From Collinsella sp. MSK.8.10 (GTDB lineage: Bacteria > Actinomycetota > Coriobacteriia > Coriobacteriales > Coriobacteriaceae), in contig NZ_JAHPYF010000001.1 in NCBI RefSeq assembly GCF_019041915.1, positions 248,001 through 312,000 on the forward strand: a stretch of 64,000 bases of DNA. Reading direction: 5' to 3'. Made by a program: the position numbers and the translations under genes. The notes under the pieces are model-generated. The model saw only the letters and a list, made by a program, of their open reading frames with translations, did not search any database and was not told where the DNA came from. This document shows positions 1 to 8,898 of the stretch, piece after piece (position 1 is the stretch's first letter; each line of letters begins with the position of its first letter).

Positions 1-21
1 GAGTGGGCAAAAAGGGATAGC

Positions 22-50
22 AAAAAGGCCCCCGCAAAGCGGAGGCCTTA
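22..50 (-). terminator. Terminator after nagB
   Basis: On the minus strand an 11-bp GC-rich stem (AAGGCCTCCGC / GCGGGGGCCTT, one mismatch) with a TTT loop is followed by a short T run. It lies 32 bases past the nagB stop and fits an intrinsic terminator. Confidence 0.75.
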
Positions 51-81
51 GGCAAGGCTATGTCGAGCTGCAGGATTCGCG

Positions 82-810
82 CTACTCGCAGAGCGAAAGG
101 GCGGCCTCGTCGGCAACGACAACGCAGTTGGTGTGCAGCTGCAGGATCGAAGCCGGGCACTCGGGCGTAACCGGACCATAGCACATATCGTGCACGGCCT
201 GAGCCTTGGCCTCGCCGTTGGCGACAACCAGGATCATGCGGGCATACATAATGGTCTGAGTGCCCATGGTGTAGGCCTGACGGGGAACATCATCGATGCT
301 GTCGAACAGGCGGCTGTTGGCCTGAATGGTGCTCTCGGTGAGGTCGACGCAGTGCGTGCCCTTGGAGAAGTGGTCATCGGGCTCGTTGAAGCCGATGTGG
401 CCGTTGTTGCCAATGCCGAGCAGCTGCAGATCCGGGTAACCGGCGGCGGCGACGATCTTGTCGTACTCAGAGCAGGCAGCGGCGGCGTCGGGGTTGGAAC
501 CGTCGGGCACATGCGTGTTGTTCAGGTCGATGTTGATGTGATCGAAGAAGTTCTCACGCATGAAGTAGTGATAGCTCTGGGGATCGTCGTGCGAAAGGCC
601 GCGATACTCGTCCAGGTTGTAGGTGCTGACCTCGGCAAAGTCGACGTCACCCTTCTTGTACCAAGCAGCGAGCTGCTTGTAGGCACCGATCGGGGTGGAG
701 CCGGTGGCAAGGCCCAGTACACAGTCGGGCTTGAGGATAACCTGGGCCGAGATGATATTGGCGGCCTTGCGGCTCATATCCTCGTAGTCTTTAGCTTTAA
801 TGATCTTCAT
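82..810 (-). CDS. nagB: Glucosamine-6-phosphate deaminase
   Basis: This 242-residue cytosolic enzyme converts glucosamine-6-phosphate to fructose-6-phosphate and ammonia, feeding amino sugars into glycolysis. Seen: the phosphate-binding loop LATGSTPIG near residue 33, NLDEYRGL near 64, and the catalytic stretch GIGNNGHIGFNEP near 127, all in family order and at the usual family length. The frame stays open upstream, but the ATG at 810 is chosen because an AAAGGA ribosome site precedes it and the translation then starts MKIIKAKD, as in NagB proteins. The neighbouring PTS IIA and glmM genes suggest a small amino-sugar cluster. Confidence 0.95.
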   Translation of the reverse strand: MKIIKAKDYEDMSRKAANIISAQVILKPDCVLGLATGSTPIGAYKQLAAWYKKGDVDFAEVSTYNLDEYRGLSHDDPQSYHYFMRENFFDHINIDLNNTHVPDGSNPDAAAACSEYDKIVAAAGYPDLQLLGIGNNGHIGFNEPDDHFSKGTHCVDLTESTIQANSRLFDSIDDVPRQAYTMGTQTIMYARMILVVANGEAKAQAVHDMCYGPVTPECPASILQLHTNCVVVADEAALSLCE

Positions 811-1007
811 TACGCGTCCTTTCTCGTACAAGAGAGGCAAGGCTCCCTTACAAGCACTTGCCCGCGGCCCGCGTCGGCCGCAACCAACGTGTGCGGCCAC
901 CAGGGCGAGGTCGCGTAATGTATGTGTCTCGTGTCTAGCCGCGTCGAGGCCCCTGCCCGTCCACGGTGACCCAAAGCCGTTTAGCTTCGGACGAATCCCA
1001 TCTTGCC

Positions 1008-1041
1008 ACGGAGGGCGTCCTCTTTCAAGGGCGCCCTCCGT
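1008..1041. terminator. Hairpin between nagB and the PTS IIA gene
   Basis: A 13-bp inverted repeat (ACGGAGGGCGTCC / GGGCGCCCTCCGT, one mismatch) has an 8-base loop. Neither side has a clear T run, so it is either a weak terminator for the IIA gene (its stop is about 40 bases upstream on the minus strand) or an mRNA-stabilising hairpin ahead of nagB. Confidence 0.5.
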
Positions 1042-1081
1042 AAACGTGTTTGAATTGTAGGCTAATGGCCACGTGCACTTG

Positions 1082-1579
1082 CTAGCGCTCGCGAGCAACG
1101 ATGAGCTGGTCCATCTCCTCGACATGCACGCCAACGGAGCCCTTGATGCTCGAGAACTCAACGGAGTTGCACACCAAGATGGGAACCGTCACATCGTAGC
1201 CCTCGGCAGCAATTGCCTCGCGATCAAACTCAATGAGTACATCGCCCTTATGGACGATGTCACCCACTTGCGCATGTACGGTAAAGTGCTTGCCCTCGAG
1301 CTGAACAGTGTCCAAACCAACGTGGATGAGCACGTCCAAGCCATCGACCGTGTTAAGCGCAACGGCGTGCCCCGTGGGAAAAATGGCCTCGACCTTGGCA
1401 TCAGCCGGCGCGATTACGCGCGTTCCGGTGGGCTGAATGGCAACGCCCTGGCCCAAAAGGCCGGTGGCAAACGTCTGATCGTTTACCTCGGAAAGCGGAA
1501 TGACGTCGCCCGAGATGGGAGCATCCAGCGTAAGGACTCGACCACGCATACCAAAAGACCTTAGGACTTTAGTGAACAT
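1082..1579 (-). CDS. PTS glucose-type IIA component
   Basis: A 165-residue stand-alone EIIA of the glucose family (Crr type), a soluble phospho-carrier between HPr and an EIIB domain, and in some bacteria a regulator. Seen: the barrel core with GHAVAL (first active-site histidine) and VLIHVGLDTVQLEG (the phosphorylated histidine). The start is set at the ATG at 1579 because GAGGGGG lies just upstream; an in-frame ATG 21 bases earlier lacks a better site. No IIB or IIC gene is in the window, so the sugar is unknown. In Gram-positives such free IIA proteins may serve several permeases. Confidence 0.88.
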   Translation of the reverse strand: MFTKVLRSFGMRGRVLTLDAPISGDVIPLSEVNDQTFATGLLGQGVAIQPTGTRVIAPADAKVEAIFPTGHAVALNTVDGLDVLIHVGLDTVQLEGKHFTVHAQVGDIVHKGDVLIEFDREAIAAEGYDVTVPILVCNSVEFSSIKGSVGVHVEEMDQLIVARER

Positions 1580-1650
1580 GCTCCCCCTCGGACATACCAA
1601 TCAATCAAAATAACCTTAACAGTTTACCACTCGGCAACGGTTTTTGACCA

Positions 1651-2988
1651 TTAGGGAAGTTCGCGCTTGACAACCTCGACGATGTCGTCGACAACGCGCT
1701 GGGTCAGCTCGTGCGTCTCGGCCTCGGCCATCACGCGGACCAGTGGCTCGGTACCGCTCGGACGCACCAGAATGCGGCCGCGGCCGTCAAGCTCCTTCTC
1801 GGCAGCAGCGACGGCGTCCCAAATGGGCTGGCAATCGTCCAGACCGGCCTTGTTGTCGGAATGCACGTTGACGAGTACCTGCGGGTACTTCTTCATGATG
1901 CCGGCAAGATCGGTGAGGGTACGACCGGTGCGCTTGAGCACGGCCAGCAGCTGCAGGGCCGTCACCAGGCCGTCACCGGTGGTGTTGTGCTCCAGGAAGA
2001 TGATGTGCCCGGACTGTTCGCCGCCGATGACGGCGCCGTCCGCGAGCATGCGCTCAAGAACATAACGGTCGCCCACAGCGGTCTGAACCATTTCGAAGCC
2101 CTGCTCCTTCATAGCGATGGAGAAGCCCAGGTTGCACATGACGGTCGAGACGATCTCGGAGTTGGCTAGCTTGCCGCGAGCGGCAAGGTCAGAACCGCAG
2201 ATAGCCAGGATGTAGTCACCGTCGATCTCATTGCCCTCGCTGTCCACGAACAGTACGCGGTCGGCGTCGCCGTCGTGGGCCAGGCCGATGTCAGCATGGG
2301 TGCGCAGCACGAGCTCGCGCAGGGGCTCGAGGTGCGTAGAGCCGCATTCAACGTTAATGTCGGTGCCGCAGTAATCGGTGTTGATAGCGTGCACCGTGGC
2401 GCCCAGGCGCTGCAGCGCGGCGGGCGTAGTCTGGCAAGAAGCGCCATGGCCGCAGTCGACGGCAACGACCAGGCCGTCGAGCCTCAGGCCATCAAGCGTA
2501 TCGATGGCGTGGTCGACATATGCCTTGCGGGCGTCCTTCATCTTGATAATGTGGCCCACGCCGGCGCCGGTCGGCAGCGTATCGGCAGCCATGGCTTCCT
2601 CGGACATGACCCAGGCGCTGATCTCTTCCTCGACAGCATCGGGGAGCTTCATGCCCTTGCGGCTAAAGAACTTGATGCCGTTGAACTCCGGCGGATTGTG
2701 CGAAGCGGAGATGACGATGCCGCCGTCGAGCTCGTTCTGAACGGTGAGCAGTGCCACGGCAGGCGTGGGGATGACGCCGCAGCAGTGCGGACGGCCGCCC
2801 TCGGCCATAATGCCGGCGGTCAGAGCGCTCTCGAGCATGGTGCCCGAAAGGCGCGTGTCACGGCCGATGCAGATGTCCGGACCAAGGAACTTGGTCGCCG
2901 CGCGGCCCAGGCGAAACGCGAGGTCACACGAGAGGTCGGCATTGGCGACGCCACGGACGCCGTCGGTACCGAAGATGTTCTGGGGCAT
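1651..2988 (-). CDS. glmM: Phosphoglucosamine mutase
   Basis: 445 residues. It interconverts glucosamine-6-phosphate and glucosamine-1-phosphate on the way to UDP-GlcNAc and peptidoglycan. All four active-site loops of the alpha-D-phosphohexomutase family are visible: the phosphoserine loop ISASHNPP near residue 97, the metal loop DGDADR near 240, the sugar loop GGEQSGH near 322 and the phosphate loop RPSGTEP near 408. The ATG at 2988 follows GGAAGGAG. It lies downstream of rpsI but past a strong terminator, so it probably has its own promoter. With nagB it sets opposite directions for glucosamine-6-phosphate. Confidence 0.96.
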   Translation of the reverse strand: MPQNIFGTDGVRGVANADLSCDLAFRLGRAATKFLGPDICIGRDTRLSGTMLESALTAGIMAEGGRPHCCGVIPTPAVALLTVQNELDGGIVISASHNPPEFNGIKFFSRKGMKLPDAVEEEISAWVMSEEAMAADTLPTGAGVGHIIKMKDARKAYVDHAIDTLDGLRLDGLVVAVDCGHGASCQTTPAALQRLGATVHAINTDYCGTDINVECGSTHLEPLRELVLRTHADIGLAHDGDADRVLFVDSEGNEIDGDYILAICGSDLAARGKLANSEIVSTVMCNLGFSIAMKEQGFEMVQTAVGDRYVLERMLADGAVIGGEQSGHIIFLEHNTTGDGLVTALQLLAVLKRTGRTLTDLAGIMKKYPQVLVNVHSDNKAGLDDCQPIWDAVAAAEKELDGRGRILVRPSGTEPLVRVMAEAETHELTQRVVDDIVEVVKRELP

Positions 2989-3033
2989 AGGATCGCTCCT
3001 TCCCTAGCAGGCGATATGCAACCGCCCACCCTA

Positions 3034-3082
3034 GTCGAAAAAGAAAAGCGGGACCCGCCGAGGAAATCGGCAGGCCCCGCTT
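3034..3082 (-). terminator. Terminator after rplM-rpsI
   Basis: The minus strand shows a long imperfect GC-rich stem (AGCGGGGCC...GGTCCCGCT) followed by TTTTCTTTTT. It lies about 30 bases past the rpsI stop and separates the ribosomal operon from glmM. Confidence 0.85.
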
Positions 3083-3112
3083 GTACATTGTATCTCGAAA
3101 GGAGATAAAACC

Positions 3113-3508
<396 letters not shown>

Positions 3509-3510
3509 CT

Positions 3511-3954
3511 TTAAGCCTCCAGCTCAATCTTCGTGGGGTTCTGGGCAGCGTGCGGATGCTCGGCACCAGCGTAGACCTTAAGCTTGGTCATCTGGGCACG
3601 GCCGAGGGTGGTCTTGGGCAGCATACCGCGAACGGCGCGCTCGATGACCTTCTCCGGGTGCTTCTCCATAGCCTGGCGGAAGCTCTCAGCCTTGAGGCCG
3701 CCGTTGTAGCCGCTGTGGCGATAATAGGTCTTCGTGTCGGCCTTGTTACCGGTAAGCTGGACCTTATCGGCGTTGATGACGACAACGAAGTCGCCGCAGT
3801 CGCTGTTGGGCGTGAACTGGGGCTTGTTCTTACCGCGCAGGATCATTGCGATCTGGGTGGCAAGACGGCCCAGGACAGCACCATCGGCGTCGACGAGAAC
3901 CCAGTTGCGCTGGATCTCGCCCTGCTTGGCGTAGTGAGTCGATTTCGAAATCAC
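3511..3954 (-). CDS. rplM: Large ribosomal subunit protein uL13
   Basis: 147 residues. Seen: [19 protein letters not shown] near the N-terminus, [10 protein letters not shown] near 55 and [14 protein letters not shown] near 107, all typical of L13. The start is a GTG at 3954 supported by GGAGGAG seven bases upstream; no ATG fits. First gene of the rplM-rpsI operon, driven by a promoter about 70 bases upstream. In other bacteria L13 can regulate its own operon; the 5' leader has short inverted repeats, but I cannot assign a known leader fold. Confidence 0.98.
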   Translation of the reverse strand: MISKSTHYAKQGEIQRNWVLVDADGAVLGRLATQIAMILRGKNKPQFTPNSDCGDFVVVINADKVQLTGNKADTKTYYRHSGYNGGLKAESFRQAMEKHPEKVIERAVRGMLPKTTLGRAQMTKLKVYAGAEHPHAAQNPTKIELEA

Positions 3955-4020
3955 TTAGACTCCTCCATGTACAGTACGTGTTGTTACAGAGATTCACGGG
4001 GCTCTGCAAGTAACCCGTCC

Positions 4021-4048
4021 ATATTACCCCGCTCGTCGTACGAGTCAA
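4021..4048 (-). promoter_or_regulatory. Sigma-70-type promoter of rplM-rpsI
   Basis: On the minus strand TTGACT is followed after 16 bases by TAATAT. It lies 67 bases upstream of the rplM GTG, a strong match for a housekeeping promoter. The interval 3955-4020 would be the transcribed leader. Confidence 0.75.
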
Positions 4049-4148
4049 CAGGTATTTTGACTCCGACCAGAGTTTCTGCACATGTCATCCACGAGCCGTG
4101 ATCTTTCCAGCTCTTTAGCTGTTGTCATTTTTTGAGGGTTCGCCGTCG

Positions 4149-5027
4149 CTAGCGTTCAACGAACTCTTGGATTTCCGCGAGCAGGCGCTTTGCCTCCTGA
4201 CGGCCCTGGATATACAGGTCCAAAAGCTTTGCCGAATCGTGCTCGACATGGCCGACCTCGACCGGCTTTTGCGGAGCGACGACCAACGCGCGGCCCTCGC
4301 GCTCATACTTCCACAGGTGCATGCGCTGGATGTTGTAACGGTCGTGGCGCGTCTCGATAGCCTCGAGCAGATAGGGGTAGTCGGCATAGCGGGCGCGCGC
4401 GGCAGGCATAAACTCGTAGGGCTTTTTCTCATACGAACGGTCCTGCGTGACAATGACAACCGCGCGGTCGAAGCCCGCTTCCTCCAGCACGTGCTCGATG
4501 GGGACCGAATCGGCCACGCCGCCGTCGACGTATTTGTGCCCGTCAATCTCGACCGGCGGCGTCACCAGCGGCAGCGACGTAGAGGCGCGCACGGCATCGA
4601 GGTCAAGTACGGCGCTTTTGACCGGGAGATACGTGGCGGTTCCAAAGAGCATGTCCGTCGCGACGGCGTACATCTCGATGGGGCTCGCGTCGAACGTCTC
4701 GTTGTCAAAGGGATCCAGGCGGTCCTGGACATCGTTGAAGATGAAGTCGTAACCCACAATAGAGCCCGTGGACGCAAACGATGCGGCGCCCATGAAGCGG
4801 TTGTCGTTGCAGAAAGCCAGGTTGATGCGGTTGGCACGGCCGATCTGATGCGACTTGTAGTTCACGCCGTTGAGGGCGCCGGCCGATACGCCATATACCG
4901 CCGGAATCTCGACGCCGGCCTCCATGAGAACGTCGAGCACGCCCGCGGTGAACTGTCCGCGAAAACTACCGCCCTCCAGGACGAGCGCGACCTTGCCGGC
5001 GTTCTTTGCCTTATCCTCTGCAGTCAT
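4149..5027 (-). CDS. Patatin-like phospholipase family protein
   Basis: 292 residues. The fold is a serine-aspartate acyl hydrolase expected to cleave ester bonds in lipids. Seen: the oxyanion glycine loop EGGSFRGQF near residue 18, the nucleophile elbow GVSAG near 45 and the catalytic aspartate in YVDGGVADS near 168. No signal peptide is visible, so a cytosolic location is inferred. The ATG at 5027 follows AGGAGG. It resembles bacterial YjjU/RssA-type proteins in size; the natural substrate is unknown. No clear T-run terminator is seen between it and the rplM promoter. Confidence 0.85.
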   Translation of the reverse strand: MTAEDKAKNAGKVALVLEGGSFRGQFTAGVLDVLMEAGVEIPAVYGVSAGALNGVNYKSHQIGRANRINLAFCNDNRFMGAASFASTGSIVGYDFIFNDVQDRLDPFDNETFDASPIEMYAVATDMLFGTATYLPVKSAVLDLDAVRASTSLPLVTPPVEIDGHKYVDGGVADSVPIEHVLEEAGFDRAVVIVTQDRSYEKKPYEFMPAARARYADYPYLLEAIETRHDRYNIQRMHLWKYEREGRALVVAPQKPVEVGHVEHDSAKLLDLYIQGRQEAKRLLAEIQEFVER

Positions 5028-5214
5028 GTTGACCTCCTGCTGTTTCGTTTTGGCCTTCTTCTACCCAGTTTTGGGATAGAGAGCGCATTGGTTTTGGAGT
5101 TGCGGAGGGCGGGGCGGTCAAGTCAACCCCAGAGTATGAGTTGCCGCCGGGAAAGCGCATCCCACCCTGCGTTGCTGCGGCGTTTTCTTTACGCCCGCGC
5201 CCTGCGCAGAGTTC

Positions 5215-5647
5215 GATTCTCCGCGGTACGGGGGATCCGTTGATGCTGGGCTTGACCAGCTGACATTCGACAAACATCGCATCCGTTTTGAGTCGAAAGT
5301 TTGCGCGGAGAATCCGCGTATTTGCTTCGCAAATCCGCACCGGCTTCGGCCGCCTGCCGGCGCCCTCGCCCGCTCGCTACAAACGCTTCGCGTTTGCTTG
5401 ACGCTCGCGCCCTGCATAGAGTTCGATTCTCCGCGGTTTGGGGCTTGCGTTGGAGCGGGGCATGGGCAGCCGGAGCTTAATCGACATCGCATAGATATTG
5501 GGCCGGGGCGTTGCGCGGAGAATCCGCGTATTTGCTTCGCAAATACGCACCGGCTTCGGCCGCCTGCCGGCGTCCTCGCCCGCTCGCTACAAACGCTTCG
5601 CGTTTGCTTGACGCTCGCGCCCTGCATAGAGTTCGATTCTCCGCGGT
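5215..5647. repeat. 210-bp tandem array with T-arm-like ends
   Basis: Two almost identical 137-bp units (5301-5437 and 5511-5647) and the right end of a third (ending 5227) recur with an exact 210-bp period. Each full unit begins with CGCGGAGAATC and ends with its inverse GATTCTCCGCG. The 17 bases GAGTTCGATTCTCCGCG at 5209, 5419 and 5629 equal the 3' T-arm of the adjacent tmRNA, in opposite orientation. Inside are short stems closed by TTC or TTCG. The period is a multiple of three, so reading frames run through it, but I see no credible protein. Confidence 0.85.
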
Positions 5648-5659
5648 ATCTGTAATTAA

Positions 5660-5697
5660 TGAAAAAGCAGGTAGAGACACTTCTCTACCTGCCTGTA
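5660..5697 (-). terminator. Terminator of ssrA
   Basis: An 11-bp perfect stem (GCAGGTAGAGA / TCTCTACCTGC) with a 4-base loop is followed on the minus strand by TTTTTC. It starts six bases past the mature 3' end of the tmRNA. Confidence 0.9.
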
Positions 5698-5702
5698 ACT
5701 AG

Positions 5703-6066
5703 TGGTGGAGGCGCGGAGAATCGAACTCCGGTCCACGAAAGCCCCCTGATTGGCATCTCCAAGCTCAGTCGCTGGTTTAGTCTCGGACGCCTTGCGCACA
5801 GCGACACGCTCGCAGCATCCCAACCGGTTCGGTCTTAGCCCGCGCCATACCGATTACGTGCGCGGGAGCATTCCCCTAAAATGACGTCGCGCCGGTGTCG
5901 GGGAAATCACCGGGTTGACGCGCCGCTATAAACTAAGCAGCGAGAGCCATAGGCTCAAAAGAAGAGTTGTTGTCAATTCAATTTGACGGTACCCCCGTTT
6001 AACGAGGCGAGGAGACCTCGGCTTGCTTCCTCTCTCAGAGCTATCGTGTCGAAACCAGTCGCCCCC
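5703..6066 (-). ncRNA. ssrA: Transfer-messenger RNA (tmRNA)
   Basis: A 364-nt tmRNA that rescues stalled ribosomes by adding a degradation tag. Seen on the minus strand: a 5' end GGGGGCGACTGGTTTCGACA, a 3' end with T-arm GGAGTTCGATTCTCC and acceptor CGCCTCCACCA pairing with the 5' end, and a tag frame whose last codons ATG GCT CTC GCT GCT TAG (stop at 5933-5935) give MALAA. Reading back from that stop predicts the tag DNNSSFEPMALAA (5933-5974); the exact resume codon is inferred. A 7-bp inverted repeat (TATCGGG / CCCGATA, 6090-6113) lies just upstream of the mature 5' end. Confidence 0.97.
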
Positions 6067-6305
6067 GAATGTTGGGAAAGTCTGGATGGTATCGGGCCTG
6101 CAAACACCCGATAACCGTCGACTTTTCAAGGAACACGCGGGATGAACCCCGCTCGTGGATAGCTATCTTACCACGTTCTAAAGGCAGACAGCTGCTCTAT
6201 GCACGAGCTGTGAAGACCCTAATGTGCACCATACTTCGCACTTTTGCCACCGAACGCGTCACGTATATTTTCGCCAAGCAAAATTGACCCGTCGAAAGGA
6301 CCGTT

Positions 6306-6740
6306 ATGGATACCAAGCAGCAACTTGTCAATGCCCTCGCAGGCCTGGGCTCAACCATTACCGAAGCTATGGATGTCATCGAAGGCTTTGTCCCCTGCGG
6401 GCATCCCGCCCTCACGGTATCGAACGCACTCGTCGCGCTGGACGCTGACGATGATGTAGCTCTCGCCCAGCAGCTCGAGACCGTCGAGGGCTTTATCGAC
6501 CACGTGAGCGAGAACCGCGGCGTGGCCGCCTACCACGACATCGAGATCGAGCTCGCGGGCCCCAAAGCCGATCTGCTCGCAGCAATCCGCGAAGTAGGCA
6601 CCCTTATGCAGACCGCAGGCGTCAAGAACACCCAGGTCAACGAGTGGGTCTACCGCAGTCTGGCAGCACTCGACAGCTCCGACGAAAAGGCAGCCGAGCA
6701 ACTCACCGAAATCCCCGCCATCAAAGCTGCACTTGCCTAA
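6306..6740 (+). CDS. Hypothetical protein, small helical
   Basis: 144 residues, acidic, rich in Ala, Leu, Asp and Glu, with no membrane segment or signal peptide. It reads as an all-helical soluble protein. There is one Cys-His pair (VPCGHPAL near residue 30) but no second pair to make a metal site. The ATG at 6306 follows AAAGGA. It stands alone on the plus strand between ssrA and the convergent P-type ATPase. I do not recognise a family and assign no function. Confidence 0.75.
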   Translation: MDTKQQLVNALAGLGSTITEAMDVIEGFVPCGHPALTVSNALVALDADDDVALAQQLETVEGFIDHVSENRGVAAYHDIEIELAGPKADLLAAIREVGTLMQTAGVKNTQVNEWVYRSLAALDSSDEKAAEQLTEIPAIKAALA

Positions 6741-6743
6741 AAA

Positions 6744-6785
6744 GGCCTGCACCCTGGCGGCTGCGGTACCGCCCGAATGCAGGCC
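6744..6785. terminator. Hairpin between convergent genes
   Basis: GGCCTGCA (6744-6751) pairs with TGCAGGCC (6778-6785), with an inner GGCGG/CCGCC pairing. It sits between the stop of the plus-strand gene and the stop of the minus-strand ATPase, as expected for a bidirectional terminator, though T runs are weak. Confidence 0.5.
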
Positions 6786-6804
6786 ATAAGCTCAATCGAA
6801 AACC

Positions 6805-8880
6805 CTAACGCAGGTAAGCCTTCGCGTTGCTCAGGCTGTAGGCGATCGTCGAGCCGTTGTGCAGCAGCGACGACGCCTGTGGGGTAATCGCGCCGGTAAT
6901 GCCTAGCGCCAGCAGAGCCGAGTTGGTGAGCATCACCTTAGAGTAGGAGCTCGTCAGACGGTCGATGAGACCCTGGCTCATACGGCGCAGGCGCACGATC
7001 GCGGCAAGGTCCGTATCGGTCAGGATGATGTCAGCAACTTCCTTAGCGATATCGCTTCCGCCACCCATCGCCAGGCCCACGTCGGCTAAACCGAGCGCCG
7101 GCGAATCATTGACGCCGTCGCCCACCATGGCGACGTGACGGCCCTCGCGCTTGATTTGCTCCACGTAGGCGTACTTGTCCTCGGGCAGCAGCTCGGCCTT
7201 AAACTCGTCGACCCCTGCCTCTCGCGCAATGCGCTCGGCCGTGCGCTCGGAGTCGCCCGTGAGCATAACGACATGCTTGACGCCCAGCGCATGCAAATCG
7301 GCGATGGCCTCGCGCACTCCGGGCTTAAGCGGATCCTCGATACCGAGCACGCCGACGACTTTGCCGTCGACCGCCAGATACAGCGGCGACAGACCCTGCA
7401 TCTGGGACTCAATTTGCTCTTGCGTCTCTGCCTCTAGCTGGGCATGCTCGTCATCGAACACAAAGTGAGCGGAGCCGATGATGGCGCGACGCCCTTCGAT
7501 GGACGAAGCGATACCGTGCGCCACGATGCACTCGACGGCGGCGTGGCGCTCGCGATGCTCGAGCTCACGCTCGCGTGCCGCATTGACCACGGCGCTTGCC
7601 ACCGGATGCGGGAAATGCTCCTCCAAGCAAGCGGCAAGACGCAGTACCTCGTCCTCGCACCAACCATCGGTGGTGAGCACGCAGGCAAGACGCGGCTGTG
7701 CCTCGGTGAGCGTGCCGGTCTTATCAAACACTATGGTGTCGGCCTTGGCAAACGACTCAAAGTACTTCGCACCCTTGACCATGACGCCCATCTTGGCGGC
7801 ATCGCTCATAGCGGTCATGACGGCAACGGAACCCGTGAGCTTGAGTGCGCACGAGTAGTCGACCATCAGCGCCGCCGAGGTCTTGATGAGGCTACGCGTG
7901 GTGAGAGCGACAAGACCCGCGAGCAAGAAGTTCCACGGGACGATCTTGTTGGCGAGGTCTTCCATGTGCGACTGGCCCTCGGATTTGAGTGAATCGGCCG
8001 TCTGCACGAGCGAGACGATCGAGCGGAGCTTGGTCTGAGCCGTGTTGGTGCGCACGCGCACCAAGATGCTGCCGTCTTCCACGACGGTCCCGGCGAACAC
8101 GTCGTCGCCCACGCTGCGCTCGACGGCCAGTGGCTCGCCGGTCAGGGTCGCTTGGTTGACCATAGCGCTCCCCTGCTCGACAACACCGTCGATGCAAATG
8201 GACATGCCAGTGCGCACGGCGACCAGATCGCCAGGCTCAAGCTCGGTGGCGGGAACGCTCACCTCGGTGTCACCGACCACTTTTTGTGCCTTATCGGGCA
8301 CGTCGAGCAGCGAGTTGATGAGCTCGTTTTCGCTCATGGCGCGCGTGTAGTCCTCGAGCAGCTCGCCCACGTTGAGCAGGAACATTGTCTGGCCCGCGGT
8401 GTCGACGTCGCGTTTGACGAACGAAATGCCGATGGCCGAAGCGTCGAGCACAGGAACGGTCAGACGCGGCTGCGCCAGCTCATGAAGGGCAGCGCGCAAA
8501 AATGCCATGTAACCGGCCACGACAAACACCGCACGCAGGGGCGTGGGCAAAAACCAGCGACGTGCGTAATGGGCACCGACGAGTGTCGCCAGGTCCATAA
8601 CGAGTTTGTGCTTGCGCGGCTCGAGTTGCATCACGTAGCCCGACTTGGCATCGGCGACGGCTTGAGCATCGAGTGCGCCCAAGGCGTCGAGCACGCTCGC
8701 ACGACACTGCTCGTCGTACTCCAGCGCCATCTGGCCAATGCGGCCATACACGCGCACTTTGCGCACGCCGTCGATTTCGCCGCCAAGCTTAAGAAGTGCA
8801 TCGAGATCGCTCTCTGGCACAGGACCCGCCAATTGAAGACGGGTCCTGCCGGGGATCTCGCTAATAATCGAGAATCTCAT
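6805..8880 (-). CDS. Heavy-metal P-type (P1B-like) ATPase
   Basis: 691 residues. A membrane pump that moves a metal ion using ATP. Seen: an N-terminal HMA-like domain (residues 1-70) without the CxxC metal site, the actuator motif TGEP near 246, DKTGTLTEAQ near 386 with the phosphorylated Asp, and the hinge GDGVNDSPAL near 590. The membrane motif where CPC is usual reads SCALKL, so a normal Cu or Zn site is absent. This points to another metal, perhaps Fe or Mn (inference). It follows a DUF6110-type gene by 18 bases, and a metal-box-like palindrome lies upstream of that gene. Confidence 0.88.
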   Translation of the reverse strand: MRFSIISEIPGRTRLQLAGPVPESDLDALLKLGGEIDGVRKVRVYGRIGQMALEYDEQCRASVLDALGALDAQAVADAKSGYVMQLEPRKHKLVMDLATLVGAHYARRWFLPTPLRAVFVVAGYMAFLRAALHELAQPRLTVPVLDASAIGISFVKRDVDTAGQTMFLLNVGELLEDYTRAMSENELINSLLDVPDKAQKVVGDTEVSVPATELEPGDLVAVRTGMSICIDGVVEQGSAMVNQATLTGEPLAVERSVGDDVFAGTVVEDGSILVRVRTNTAQTKLRSIVSLVQTADSLKSEGQSHMEDLANKIVPWNFLLAGLVALTTRSLIKTSAALMVDYSCALKLTGSVAVMTAMSDAAKMGVMVKGAKYFESFAKADTIVFDKTGTLTEAQPRLACVLTTDGWCEDEVLRLAACLEEHFPHPVASAVVNAARERELEHRERHAAVECIVAHGIASSIEGRRAIIGSAHFVFDDEHAQLEAETQEQIESQMQGLSPLYLAVDGKVVGVLGIEDPLKPGVREAIADLHALGVKHVVMLTGDSERTAERIAREAGVDEFKAELLPEDKYAYVEQIKREGRHVAMVGDGVNDSPALGLADVGLAMGGGSDIAKEVADIILTDTDLAAIVRLRRMSQGLIDRLTSSYSKVMLTNSALLALGITGAITPQASSLLHNGSTIAYSLSNAKAYLR

Positions 8881-8898
8881 AGTTTGTGCCTGGGAGCG

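Noticed and set aside
2586..2596. AGCCATGGCT copy inside glmM
   Set aside because: It lies within conserved coding sequence and lacks the flanking inverted bases, so it is taken as chance.
5118..5627. 169-codon minus-strand frame with 70-residue internal repeats
   Set aside because: The repeats come from the 210-bp DNA array, whose period is a multiple of three. There is no ribosome site or plausible protein composition.
5215..5647. Tandem array considered as a CRISPR
   Set aside because: Units are 137 bp with a 210-bp period and only two to three copies; there are no short spacers and no cas genes.
5209..5728. Array read as simple attL/attR of an ssrA-integrated island
   Set aside because: The T-arm copies are inverted relative to ssrA and no integrase or phage gene is nearby, so a plain attachment-site scar is not supported.
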